The notes beneath the pieces were generated by a model, which was not told the origin of the DNA, did not search any database, and saw only the letters and a list, made by a program, of their open reading frames with translations. A stretch of DNA of 64,000 nt. Origin: JAUHXS01 sp965213575. Lineage in GTDB: Bacteria > Bacteroidota > Bacteroidia > Chitinophagales > JAUHXS01. Where the stretch lies: the NCBI GenBank assembly GCA_965213575.1, contig CBDBZN010000007.1, positions 1 to 64,000 of the forward strand, written 5' to 3'. Numbering within the stretch: position 1 is the stretch's first letter; each line of letters opens with the position of its first letter. A program made the position numbers and the translations under genes. Below are positions 28,220 through 35,687 of this stretch, in pieces.

Positions 28220-28993
28220 TTATTCTTTCCAATGTTGAAGCCGGCCGAGATATAAATAGGATTCGATAAATTTTCTATGTTCAGGACCGGTCATTTTTTC
28301 CACCAAATTTAGCGCAGATATGTAGCTGGCTAAATTTCCGTTTGAAGAACTAAATTTACCATCTTCTACATAAGTTACAAATGAATCGTTCTGCACGAGT
28401 AGATTCGGATAATCTTTTTGCAGTTGCGGCCCACCGCCAATCCATGTAACAATTTTTTTCCCATCAGCAATACCTGATTCACCAATCAATTGCGCTCCTG
28501 CACAGTTACTTACCGTATATTTCGTTTCTTTATTTTTTTCTTTGATGAATGATATGATTTTATTGTTATGGACTTGTGCATACATATCATAAGCGCTCGG
28601 CACAAAAAGAACCTCTAATTTAGGGCAATTTTTAAAAGTATAATCAGGGACAATTTTTAACCCTTCTTCGGTTATAATAGGAGCATCATTTTCAGCTATG
28701 GTAACAACATTAAAAAGTTGCTTCCCATCTTCAGTTGGTTTTGTAAATACATCTGCCGGCGCAGTAACCTCTGTGGTAAGCACTCCATTATACATCAGTA
28801 GCCCAATAGTAGGCAATTCTTCTTTAAAAGGTTTTAGGTGTTTTGTTAACGTATCCGTTTCCGTATATTTAGTACCCTGAATTTCAGTGTTTGTTTTCGA
28901 TTTATCTAACGCACAGCTAATTAAAATTACTGCAAAGATCATAAAAGCTAAAATCCCTTTCTTTGGCATTTTCTTTTGATTATTAAATCTCAA
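28220..28993 (-). CDS. DJ-1/PfpI-family lipoprotein
   Basis: A 257-residue protein with a lipobox (AVILISCALD, C27) and a class I glutamine amidotransferase-like DJ-1/PfpI domain from about 50. The nucleophile elbow is NCAGAQLIGESGIADGK (about 163-179), with the family cysteine in CAGA. The N-terminal IGLLMYNGVLTTEVTAPADV is also typical. DJ-1/PfpI members are usually cytoplasmic, so an exported lipoprotein form is less common. The reaction is unknown. It is the last gene of the LD-carboxypeptidase operon, with no gap to the thiamine-binding gene. Confidence 0.8.
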   Translation of the reverse strand: MRFNNQKKMPKKGILAFMIFAVILISCALDKSKTNTEIQGTKYTETDTLTKHLKPFKEELPTIGLLMYNGVLTTEVTAPADVFTKPTEDGKQLFNVVTIAENDAPIITEEGLKIVPDYTFKNCPKLEVLFVPSAYDMYAQVHNNKIISFIKEKNKETKYTVSNCAGAQLIGESGIADGKKIVTWIGGGPQLQKDYPNLLVQNDSFVTYVEDGKFSSSNGNLASYISALNLVEKMTGPEHRKFIESYLYLGRLQHWKE

Positions 28994-29269
28994 CTAGAAA
29001 CCTTGTAACTCCTTTGATAAACTTTCTTTAGTTTGATTTCCATCTGATATTTTGAGCACAAAAATTGCTCTGTAATTGTGCAAAATTTTATAAATATGAT
29101 CTTTTAAAGCATCCATTATTACCTCATATTCGCCGAATATTTGCGTACTAAATCCATTGACTTCTATTTCTAAATTATCTATGGCGTTTACCGCTTTGAT
29201 AAATTCAATAATGATCTCTTTATAATTTTCAGTGAATGGATACAAGCTGATATCTATACTTACTTTCAT
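28994..29269 (-). CDS. YkoF/MTH1187-type thiamine-binding-like protein
   Basis: A 91-residue cytoplasmic protein with a ferredoxin-like pattern: strand VSIDISLYPF, helix YKEIIIEFIKAV, strand and the loop GFSTQIFGEYEVIMDALKDH (about 39-58). This resembles the small DUF77/YkoF family, members of which bind thiamine or hydroxymethylpyrimidine. The ligand here is not proven. It lies three bases downstream of the LD-carboxypeptidase gene. Confidence 0.7.
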   Translation of the reverse strand: MKVSIDISLYPFTENYKEIIIEFIKAVNAIDNLEIEVNGFSTQIFGEYEVIMDALKDHIYKILHNYRAIFVLKISDGNQTKESLSKELQGF

Positions 29270-29272
29270 ATC

Positions 29273-30187
29273 TTAAAATTTTAGTTGGCACTTATTTGTT
29301 TCAATAGTTAACGTTATTTCAGCACCCATTATTAAAGCGTGATTATCATCAATATGTCCTGCCGGGAAATGATAACACACCGGATAGTTGTATTCTGCAA
29401 CATGTTCTACAATAATCTCCTCAACTATCTTGCCAAAAGGGATGGAATTATCTTGCATCTTCGTCATTCCGCCTACCATCAAACCCGCCAAATTAGCTAA
29501 CTTACCCGAGCGTTTTAGAGCGATCACCATTCGATCTATATGATACAAATATTCGTCCAGGTCTTCTATAAAAAGAATTTTATTCGTGGTATCAATATCA
29601 CTTACTGTACCAATGGTGTTATAAAGTAAGGAAAGATTACCCCCAATTATTTTACCTTGCGCTGTACCTATTTTGTTAAGGCTATTACTTGCAAAATCAT
29701 ATATCGGATTTTCACCAAAAAGACATCTTCTTATCGTATCAGTAGCTATATTATCAATGCCATCTTTAGGAAATTGGATAGGCATATCTGAATGAAGAGT
29801 TTGTATGTCAAAATTAGTATGGATATGGTTATGCAAAACCGTTATATCACTAAATCCTACAATCCATTTAGGATATTTTTGGAAATTCGAAAAATCAAGT
29901 TGGTCGATGATGCGGACAACACCGTAACCTCCTCTTGCGCAAACAATAGCTTTGATATCTTTACTATCAAGCATTTGTTGAAAGTCAGCTGCTCGCTCTT
30001 TATCAGTTGCCGCAAATTGATGGTAATTGGTATTAATCGTATTCCCAATTATCACTATAAGCCCCCATGATTCGAAAATATTTATAGCAGGCTGAATTTC
30101 TTCAATCGTTATTCGTTTTGCCGGAGCAGTAATACCAATGGTATCTCCTTTTTGTAAATGGGGTGGGCGTTTCATCAATTTATCCAT
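29273..30187 (-). CDS. LD-carboxypeptidase (peptidase S66)
   Basis: A 304-residue enzyme of the S66 family that trims the terminal D-alanine from murein tetrapeptides during peptidoglycan recycling. The nucleophile serine is in KWIVGFSDITVLHN (about 107-120), after the family motif ARGGYGVVRI. The catalytic glutamate is in FIEDLDEYLYHIDR (about 207-220), and the histidine in YHFPAGHIDDN. There is no signal peptide, as in cytoplasmic LdcA. It is the first gene of a three-gene operon, divergent from metG. Confidence 0.9.
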   Translation of the reverse strand: MDKLMKRPPHLQKGDTIGITAPAKRITIEEIQPAINIFESWGLIVIIGNTINTNYHQFAATDKERAADFQQMLDSKDIKAIVCARGGYGVVRIIDQLDFSNFQKYPKWIVGFSDITVLHNHIHTNFDIQTLHSDMPIQFPKDGIDNIATDTIRRCLFGENPIYDFASNSLNKIGTAQGKIIGGNLSLLYNTIGTVSDIDTTNKILFIEDLDEYLYHIDRMVIALKRSGKLANLAGLMVGGMTKMQDNSIPFGKIVEEIIVEHVAEYNYPVCYHFPAGHIDDNHALIMGAEITLTIETNKCQLKF

Positions 30188-30216
30188 CTAAAATCTAAAT
30201 ACTGATCACAATCTTA

Positions 30217-30224
30217 TATCTTTG
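30217..30224 (+). promoter_or_regulatory. Candidate -7 promoter element of metG
   Basis: TATCTTTG matches TAnnTTTG exactly and lies 24 bases before the metG ATG at 30249, with transcription predicted to start near 30231. It overlaps a TTG that could be mistaken for a start codon at 30222. No clear -33 TTG is seen. Confidence 0.55.
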
Positions 30225-30248
30225 CACAAGGTACTAATTTGCCTTTTA

Positions 30249-32350
30249 ATGAGCGATTTTAAACGATACATGGTTACTTCTGCCTTGCCTTATGCCAATG
30301 GGCCTATCCATATCGGGCATTTAGCGGGGGCTTATTTACCTGCCGATATTTATGTACGTTATTTACGCCTTACCGGTAAAGAGGTAGCTTTTGTATGTGG
30401 CTCTGACGAGCATGGCGTACCGGTGACTTTACGTGCCCGCAAGGAGGGCATTACTCCTCAAGAAGTGGTAGACAAATACCATGCAATCAATAAAAAAGCA
30501 TTTGAAGATTTCGGGATCAGTTTTGATATGTATCACCGTACCTCTGATCCTTTACATCATGAAACAGCTTCTGATTTTTTTAAAGATTTATATGAGAAAG
30601 GCACTTTCGTGGAAAAGGAATCGGAGCAATATTACGATGAAAAAGAAAATCAATTTTTAGCAGACCGATATATTGTAGGTACTTGTCCTAAATGTAGTAA
30701 TGATAACGCATATGGCGACCAATGCGAAAAATGCGGAACCACATTAAGCCCGGAAGAGTTGATTAATCCTAAGTCGGCATTGAGTGGAAATGAGCCAATT
30801 AAGAAAAAAACAAAACACTGGTATCTTCCTTTAGATAAGATGCAAGAGGAATGGCTCGAAGATTGGGTTCTCAGCCATCAGTCTTCCAACAGTCAAAAAG
30901 TAGAATCATGGAAGTCGAATGTATATGGACAATGCAAATCGTGGCTTGATCAAGGGCTACAACCCAGAGCAGTAACCCGTGATCTAGAATGGGGCGTGCC
31001 GGTACCGGTAAAAGGAGCAGAGGGAAAAGTATTGTATGTCTGGTTTGATGCCCCGATCGGATATATTTCTGCAACGAAAGAGCTTTTGAAAACGGTCGTC
31101 AGTCATCAGTCGTCAATCCGCAAAAGACGGAAGACAGAAGTCAGCAGACGGATGATTGGAGAGCTTTTTGGAAGGACAAAGACACTAAATTGGTGCATTT
31201 CATTGGCAAGGATAATATAGTTTTCCATTGTTTGATTTTCCCGGCTATGCTCAAGGCTCATGGAGATTATATTTTACCGGAAAACGTTCCGGCTAATGAA
31301 TTCATGAACTTGGAAGGGGATAAAATTTCTACTTCTAGAAATTGGGCAGTCTGGTTACATGAATATTTAGAAGATTTTCCCGGACAGGAAGATGTATTGC
31401 GCTATTGCTTAATGAGTAACATGCCGGAAAATAAGGATAGTGAGTTTACTTGGAAAGATTTTCAGGATAAAAACAACAATGAGTTGGTAGCTATTCTTGC
31501 TAATTTCATCAATCGAATAGTGGTACTCACACATAAATATTTTGAGGGCATCGTACCCGAAGGCCGCTTAGATGAAAATCTTAAAACGGTGATCAATAAA
31601 TATAAGGGGATAATTGACGAAGAAATTCATAAATATAATTTTAGGCAATCCTTGGCTGCTTTTATGAATATTGCCAGAGAAGGAAACCGCTATTTAACGG
31701 AAGCAGAGCCTTGGAAGCTGAAAAGTGGAGACCCCAAAATAGCGGAAACCCTTTACAATTGCATTCAATTATGTGCTGTATTGAGAAGCTATATGGGAGT
31801 TTTTTTACCTTTTACAGCAAGCAAACTCGGTGGGATTTTGCAATTAGATGAACCATTTATAGACACTCTAGATATTATTACACCCGGCACTCAACTTCAA
31901 AAACCTCAACATCTTTTTTCTAAAATAGAAAATGCGGCAATTGAAAAGCAGATTGAAAGATTGCATCAATCAAAAAAACAAAATCAACCTATGATAGAAA
32001 AATCTGAAATCGCAAATCTGAAATCGCAAATCTCTTTAGATGATTTTATGAAAATGGACATTAAAGTAGGTACAATCAAAGAAGCAGAGAAACACCCGGA
32101 TGCAGATAAATTACTAAAGTTACAAGTAGACTTAGGTAGCGAGGTGAGAACGATTGTTTCCGGTATCGCAGAACATTATGAGCCGGCAGCTATTGTAGGC
32201 AAACAGGTAAGCGTTTTGACTAACCTAGCACCAAGGAAAATAAGAGGCATTGAGTCTCAAGGAATGATACTAATGGCAGAAGATGCAGAAGGTAATTTAG
32301 CTTTTATCAGCCCTGAAAAAGAAATGGATAGCGGCAGCGAAATAAGATAA
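30249..32350 (+). CDS. metG: Methionyl-tRNA synthetase, interrupted by a heptad-repeat insertion and frameshift
   Basis: Class I synthetase that charges tRNA-Met. The first frame (to 31220) holds the HIGH motif in ANGPIHIGHLAG, the zinc knuckle CPKCSNDNAYGDQCEKC and NVYGQCKSW. The second frame (from about 31150, open to 32350) resumes at DDWRAFWKDKDTKLVHFIGK and contains the KMSKS-equivalent LEGDKISTSRNW, the anticodon domain and the C-terminal EMAP/Trbp-like tRNA-binding domain (about 32035-32350). The frames differ by -1. Deleting 31094-31149 (56 bp) restores one frame reading KELLKTDDWRAFWKD. The ATG at 30249 (MSDFKRYMVTSAL) is preferred to TTG 30222. Whether active enzyme is made is unknown; a second metG may exist elsewhere. 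Confidence 0.9.
30870..30897. repeat. Short heptad-type array in metG, first site
   Basis: CTCAGCC ATCAGTC TTCCAAC AGTCAAA reads in seven-base steps and encodes LSHQSSNSQ between LEDWV and KVESWKSNVYGQ. Related MetRS proteins lack about seven residues at this place, so a 21-bp (three-heptad) in-frame insertion is inferred. Confidence 0.6.
31094..31149. repeat. 56-bp heptad array that breaks metG
   Basis: Eight heptads in sequence: GGTCGTC, AGTCATC, AGTCGTC, AATCCGC, AAAAGAC, GGAAGAC, AGAAGTC, AGCAGAC. The four bases ACGG occur at both borders (31092-31095 and 31148-31151). Because 56 is 2 mod 3, the insertion shifts the downstream frame by exactly the -1 seen between the two halves of metG. 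Confidence 0.85.
32000..32034. repeat. 14-bp tandem repeat in the metG linker
   Basis: AAATCTGAAATCGC occurs twice in a row (32000-32013, 32014-32027), followed by AAATCTC. The unit is itself two heptads. It encodes KSEIANLKSQIS in frame, in the flexible linker before the C-terminal tRNA-binding domain. Confidence 0.85.
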
Positions 32351-32360
32351 TTCTAAAATT

Positions 32361-32432
32361 GGTCTCATAGTTCAAGGGATAGAATAGAAGTTTCCTAAAC
32401 TTTTGATCCAGGTTCGAGTCCTGGTGAGACCA
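32361..32432 (+). tRNA. tRNA-Arg (anticodon CCT)
   Basis: A complete cloverleaf folds by eye: acceptor GGTCTCA/TGAGACC, D stem GTTC/GAAT, anticodon stem GAAGT/ACTTT with loop TTCCTAA (CCT at 32394-32396), T stem CCAGG/CCTGG with TTCGAGT loop, discriminator A. CCA is not encoded. It reads AGG codons. It lies 10 bases after metG and may share its transcript. Confidence 0.93.
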
Positions 32433-32550
32433 CGGATTGATTGAGGATTAACAGATTGCAGATTATACCAATATAATTTAAAAATTAGGCACATTAGCAA
32501 ATAATAAGTTCTTTATTGTAAATATTTTTTGAGAATTTTATTTGTTCTAG

Positions 32551-32603
32551 CAGGTGCTATCACCTGATGGTTAATGCGTCAAGGTCAGGTGAGAACACCT
32601 GAC
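32551..32603. repeat. CAGGTG hairpin pair, copy 1
   Basis: CAGGTG CTAT CACCTG (32551-32566) and GTCAGGTG AGAA CACCTGAC (32584-32603) are perfect hairpins with four-base loops. Copy 2 carries the equivalent TCAGGTG TTAT CACCTGA (32828-32845), a further GGTG TTAT CACC (32847-32858) and a weaker CAGGT...ACCTG (32882-32897). Confidence 0.8.
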
Positions 32604-32760
32604 AAGGCGGAAGATTTGAAATGTCCATTTAATTTTAAAAAATAAAAAAATTTATAAATGACGAACTCACTTCCCGCCATTCTATTGGGAATTCTGCATT
32701 AGCAGAATGATTTTTCGAATCAGCCAAGAAAATATTTAAACAATTAAGAATTGTTTAAAA

Positions 32761-32799
32761 AAAGAAATAAATCCTTCTGAGAAGAATTTTTATTTCTTT
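32761..32799 (-). terminator. Orphan terminator-like hairpin, copy 1
   Basis: AAAGAAATAAA (32761-32771) pairs with TTTATTTCTTT (32789-32799), with CTTC/GAAG pairing inside. It is the duplicated counterpart of the hairpin that ends the T9SS gene in copy 2, here without a gene in front. Confidence 0.6.
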
Positions 32800-33060
32800 A
32801 AAAATTTCTCTGTTCTATTTTGTTCTATCAGGTGTTATCACCTGATGGTGTTATCACCTGATGGTGTTAATGCGTCAAGGGCAGGTTATAACACCTGGCA
32901 AGACGGAAGATTTGAAAAAATGTCCATTTAATTTTAAAAAAAAAAAAAATTTATAAATGACGAACTCACCTTCCGCCATTCCATTGGTGAGTTCTGCATT
33001 AACAGAATGATTTTCGAATCAGCCAAGAAAGTTTTTAAACAATTAAGAATTGTTTAAAAA

Positions 33061-33100
33061 AAAGAAATGAATCCTTCTGAGAAAGAATTCTTATTTCTTT
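33061..33100 (-). terminator. Terminator hairpin of the T9SS-tailed protein gene
   Basis: On the minus strand AAAGAAAT near the stop codon pairs with ATTTCTTT, with an inner GAAT...ATTC and CTT...AAG stem, followed by a run of T. The stop codon of the gene lies within the hairpin. Confidence 0.65.
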
Positions 33101-33888
33101 AAAAATTTCTCGGTTCTATTATCGATATTCAAGTAATAAATACCGGGCTCGATTTCAGCAAGGTCAACTTTTTCATCAGCACCTTTTTTTACAATAGATC
33201 CGAAGCTATCATAAATTTCGTATTCGGCCTTATCAGAAAAGAAAAGCTCTGTAGATACTCTTCTAGGATAAAATGTTATAGGCTCTCTATCATTCATATA
33301 CTCCACAGGCAAAGCAAATTTCCAACGGCCTACTTTTTGATCAGCTTGTTTTACACGATATCTGTTTTCGCCGGAATAATGAGTTACCTCTGTAGAATAA
33401 TTATTAAATCCATCTGGCCCTTTACCTACTATAGTCGCAATAGGTACCCATTTATTATTTTTAAATCTTTCTACAATAAAAGGTTCTTCAGTAGTTTCAT
33501 TCTTAGTTGTCCATTTTAATGTATTGCCTTCCACTTTCATAGACACTAATTCAAAAGTAGCTTTTGATCTTAATGCTTCAGCATTTAATACCCTGGGACG
33601 GCAGTTATTGTTATAGGTTATAGCTATTTTGACATATTTGCGTGTAGCAATTTTCTCTAATGGAATTTCAAAAGCACTGGAGTTAATAAGTTCACTTGAC
33701 AATTTTTCATCATTAATCTTAACTTCAGAAATACAAAATTTATTATTAGTTCCTAAAGGATTTTGAACATATATGTTATCACCTTGATAAGTGCCGTCAA
33801 CAATTAATTCATTTTGAGCAAAAACGATGGAAAGATTAGTGATAATAGTGATTATCAGGTAACTTATATTCTTAATAAATATTTTCAT
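33091..33888 (-). CDS. Secreted protein with T9SS type A-like C-terminal tail
   Basis: A 265-residue protein with a signal peptide (about 1-24, ending VFAQ). The middle (about 110-185) looks like a fibronectin III-type fold: TLKWTTKNETTEEPFIVERF and NRYRVKQAD. The final 70 residues (EYEIYDSFGSIVKKGADEKV...EPGIYYLNI) match the type A sorting domain that directs type IX secretion, ending in basic FLKK. Function unknown. Its last codons and terminator are duplicated downstream in the tandem repeat. Confidence 0.75.
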   Translation of the reverse strand: MKIFIKNISYLIITIITNLSIVFAQNELIVDGTYQGDNIYVQNPLGTNNKFCISEVKINDEKLSSELINSSAFEIPLEKIATRKYVKIAITYNNNCRPRVLNAEALRSKATFELVSMKVEGNTLKWTTKNETTEEPFIVERFKNNKWVPIATIVGKGPDGFNNYSTEVTHYSGENRYRVKQADQKVGRWKFALPVEYMNDREPITFYPRRVSTELFFSDKAEYEIYDSFGSIVKKGADEKVDLAEIEPGIYYLNIDNRTEKFLKK

Positions 33889-34036
33889 GTGTTATTGGTT
33901 GAGCTTTAATGCTTCTAAATTTTGCATACAATATTACTTTGATTATTATAGTTTTCAAAATTTTAAGGCATGTTTTTTTGAATTGGATCAAGATCTTATT
34001 AAACAAAAACTATACCAACTATTAGATTATAAAGAA

Positions 34037-34068
34037 AAGAGGCTGTCTATATGATAAAACAGCCTCTT
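34037..34068 (-). terminator. Intrinsic terminator of the 34092 gene
   Basis: AAGAGGCTGT (34037-34046) and ACAGCCTCTT (34059-34068) form a perfect 10-bp stem with a 12-base loop. Minus-strand transcripts from the gene ending at 34092 meet it 24 bases after the stop, followed by TTCTTT. Confidence 0.8.
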
Positions 34069-34091
34069 AAAAATTGAAATATTATATACTC

Positions 34092-34937
34092 TTAGAAATG
34101 AAATAGTATATAAATGCGTCCATTATTATCATCAACACCTATAGAAGTAGTGTTTGTATTAGCTCCACCAAAGATTGATTCATCAGTATATACTTCTCTT
34201 TCATCAGTATATACTTCTACAGTTCTAGAAGTAGTTTTAGAACTGGCGACATTAAAGAATAAACCAACTTCTATTCCAAAAGAAAGTTTAGGCAATACAA
34301 AATATTCCGCACCTGCAAAAGCTCTAAGAGCAAGGTTTGATGAATTATTATATTCATCTAAAGCTCTGGAATTACCTCCAAAAAATGCATTCGTAGGATT
34401 TGGATTTTGGGCAGTCATTGCATTGCCATAGGTATACTCAGTTGAGTTAACTGACCGGGAGAAAACAACTTCTCCTCCATATAATCCTTGTAATCGATTA
34501 TAACCTCTTCTGAATTCTATACCTGGAGCTATTTCAATAGAAGAAGATTTAATTACCCTCACATCCATAACTTCCTGAGGAACGGTTGTGTTTGATGTAG
34601 CATTGTCATCATTTACAAAATATTCCTGATAAGTATAGCTGGAAGTGGGCCTAAATCTGCCTCTTATAGCACAATCATCTGATAAGTAATATTTACCATA
34701 TAGACTATTGTTTACGAGATTAGTGAATAAGTTGTTATTAGTTGTATTATTAAAAATATCACCAATATAGCCAAAAAAAGGATTTGCATCTAATCCAAGT
34801 GCAAAATCGCCTTCTTCAGGTAAAATTATCCAGCCTTTTTTATTGGTTAATTTTTCTTTTGTCATTTCAACCTCAGCATCTTGTGCAAAAACTACACAAG
34901 CAGCTAAGATGAATGGTATAAACAATAATTTTTTCAT
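34092..34937 (-). CDS. Predicted outer-membrane beta-barrel protein
   Basis: A 281-residue protein with a signal peptide (about 1-18, CVVFAQDAEV). The rest shows alternating strands with aromatic residues, such as LYGKYYLSDDCAIRGRFR, SIEIAPGIEFRRGY and LSFGIEVGLFFNVASSKT, and ends with a terminal aromatic (NGRIYILFHF), which suits an outer-membrane barrel. It starts 32 bases after the stop of the lipoprotein gene at 34970 and is probably cotranscribed. I recognise no named family. Confidence 0.7.
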   Translation of the reverse strand: MKKLLFIPFILAACVVFAQDAEVEMTKEKLTNKKGWIILPEEGDFALGLDANPFFGYIGDIFNNTTNNNLFTNLVNNSLYGKYYLSDDCAIRGRFRPTSSYTYQEYFVNDDNATSNTTVPQEVMDVRVIKSSSIEIAPGIEFRRGYNRLQGLYGGEVVFSRSVNSTEYTYGNAMTAQNPNPTNAFFGGNSRALDEYNNSSNLALRAFAGAEYFVLPKLSFGIEVGLFFNVASSKTTSRTVEVYTDEREVYTDESIFGGANTNTTSIGVDDNNGRIYILFHF

Positions 34938-34969
34938 AATATAAAATTTTAAATATTTTTATAATGGTT

Positions 34970-35494
34970 TTATTGGAAGTACGTTTGCTCCACTATTTTC
35001 ACTTGTCCTGAAACTACACTATAAGTTTCTACTGAGTTGTTTGGATAAAACAATTCGCTATTCGCAGTTGAGTCACTGCTATTAGTGAAATCAGCATTTA
35101 CTTCACTATAATATATAGTAACGCTAAGTGGCTGTACTTCACCTATTTCCGGGTTTAAAGTAAACATACCTTGTGCATCTGAAGTAGCAGTATATGTTTT
35201 TTGTGGGTAAGCAAAGTTAAAATTTGGGTTAGCATACCAATCTTCAGTATTTACTATAGCAGTTACGGTTGCACCTACAATTGGATCATAAGTAATCATA
35301 AAAGCACCATTACTGTTGCTGTCATCTGTTTCATCAAGATTAGCTTTTAAAAATCCTTTAATTGTTGCTGTAGTCAAGGATACTCCCGGATCCTCTGTTT
35401 CTATTATTTCAGGTTTTTTACAAGACCAGTTCAATACTATTACGGTAGCAAATGCAATCGCAGCATATGTTAATACTCTATTTTTCATAATCAT
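34970..35494 (-). CDS. Lipoprotein with carboxypeptidase-regulatory-like fold
   Basis: A 174-residue lipoprotein. The signal peptide ends at NWSCKK (C25 or so). The mature part begins SLTTATIKGFLKANL and contains PIVGATVTAIV...ATSDAQGMFTL, a pattern typical of the transthyretin-like carboxypeptidase-regulatory fold (repeat strand, then GxF). It is likely anchored in the outer membrane and acts with the barrel gene just downstream. Function unknown. Confidence 0.7.
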   Translation of the reverse strand: MIMKNRVLTYAAIAFATVIVLNWSCKKPEIIETEDPGVSLTTATIKGFLKANLDETDDSNSNGAFMITYDPIVGATVTAIVNTEDWYANPNFNFAYPQKTYTATSDAQGMFTLNPEIGEVQPLSVTIYYSEVNADFTNSSDSTANSELFYPNNSVETYSVVSGQVKIVEQTYFQ

Positions 35495-35535
35495 TTGTTT
35501 TATAATGGATTAGTTTGATTTAATTAATTTGCTGG

Positions 35536-35543
35536 CAAAGATA
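35536..35543 (-). promoter_or_regulatory. Candidate -7 promoter element of the 35494 lipoprotein gene
   Basis: The minus strand reads TATCTTTGCC, an exact TAnnTTTG match, 42 bases before the start codon. No -33 TTG is at the ideal distance. Confidence 0.45.
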
Positions 35544-35647
35544 TATAATTCTTCAATAATTTGCACCTATTTGTAATTAGATTATACACATTGTCGTTAT
35601 AGTGTACTATTTAAAAGTCAATTGTTATTATTTGTATTATATTTTTA

Positions 35648-35655
35648 TATTTTTG
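35648..35655 (+). promoter_or_regulatory. Candidate -7 promoter element of the ABC substrate-binding lipoprotein gene
   Basis: TATTTTTG fits TAnnTTTG. If used, transcription would begin near 35661, which favours translation from the ATG at 35688 rather than from upstream codons. Confidence 0.45.
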
Positions 35656-35687
35656 CATGTATGACTATAAAAGTGCTTTATAAGCTA

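Larger units (their letters stand above)
32541..33119. repeat. Tandem duplication of a hairpin-rich intergenic unit
   Basis: Copy 1 covers about 32541-32818 and copy 2 about 32819-33119. Both run in the same order: CAGGTG/CACCTG hairpins, AATGCGTCAAGG, GGAAGATTTGAA, an A-rich tract, AATGACGAACTCAC, TTCTGCATTA with CAGAATGA, CGAATCAGCCAAGAAA, a TTTAAACAATT/AATTGTTTAAA hairpin, and a terminator-like hairpin that ends in coding sequence for NRTEKFLKK and a stop on the minus strand. In copy 2 this is the true end of the gene at 33091-33888; in copy 1 it is an orphan duplicate. Copy 2 has an extra GATGGTGTTATCACCT. No protein-coding gene lies between tRNA-Arg and 33091. Confidence 0.9.

Noticed and set aside
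30222..30248. TTG at 30222 as the metG start, adding nine residues
   Set aside because: It overlaps the TATCTTTG promoter element, so transcription would begin after it. The ATG at 30249 gives the normal MetRS N-terminus.
31080..31190. Programmed ribosomal frameshift in metG
   Set aside because: No slippery heptamer is present in the right frame, and a 56-bp insertion explains the shift exactly.
32541..33119. CRISPR array or insertion sequence
   Set aside because: There are only two long copies in tandem, no regular short repeats with unique spacers, no cas genes, and no transposase or terminal repeats with an ORF.
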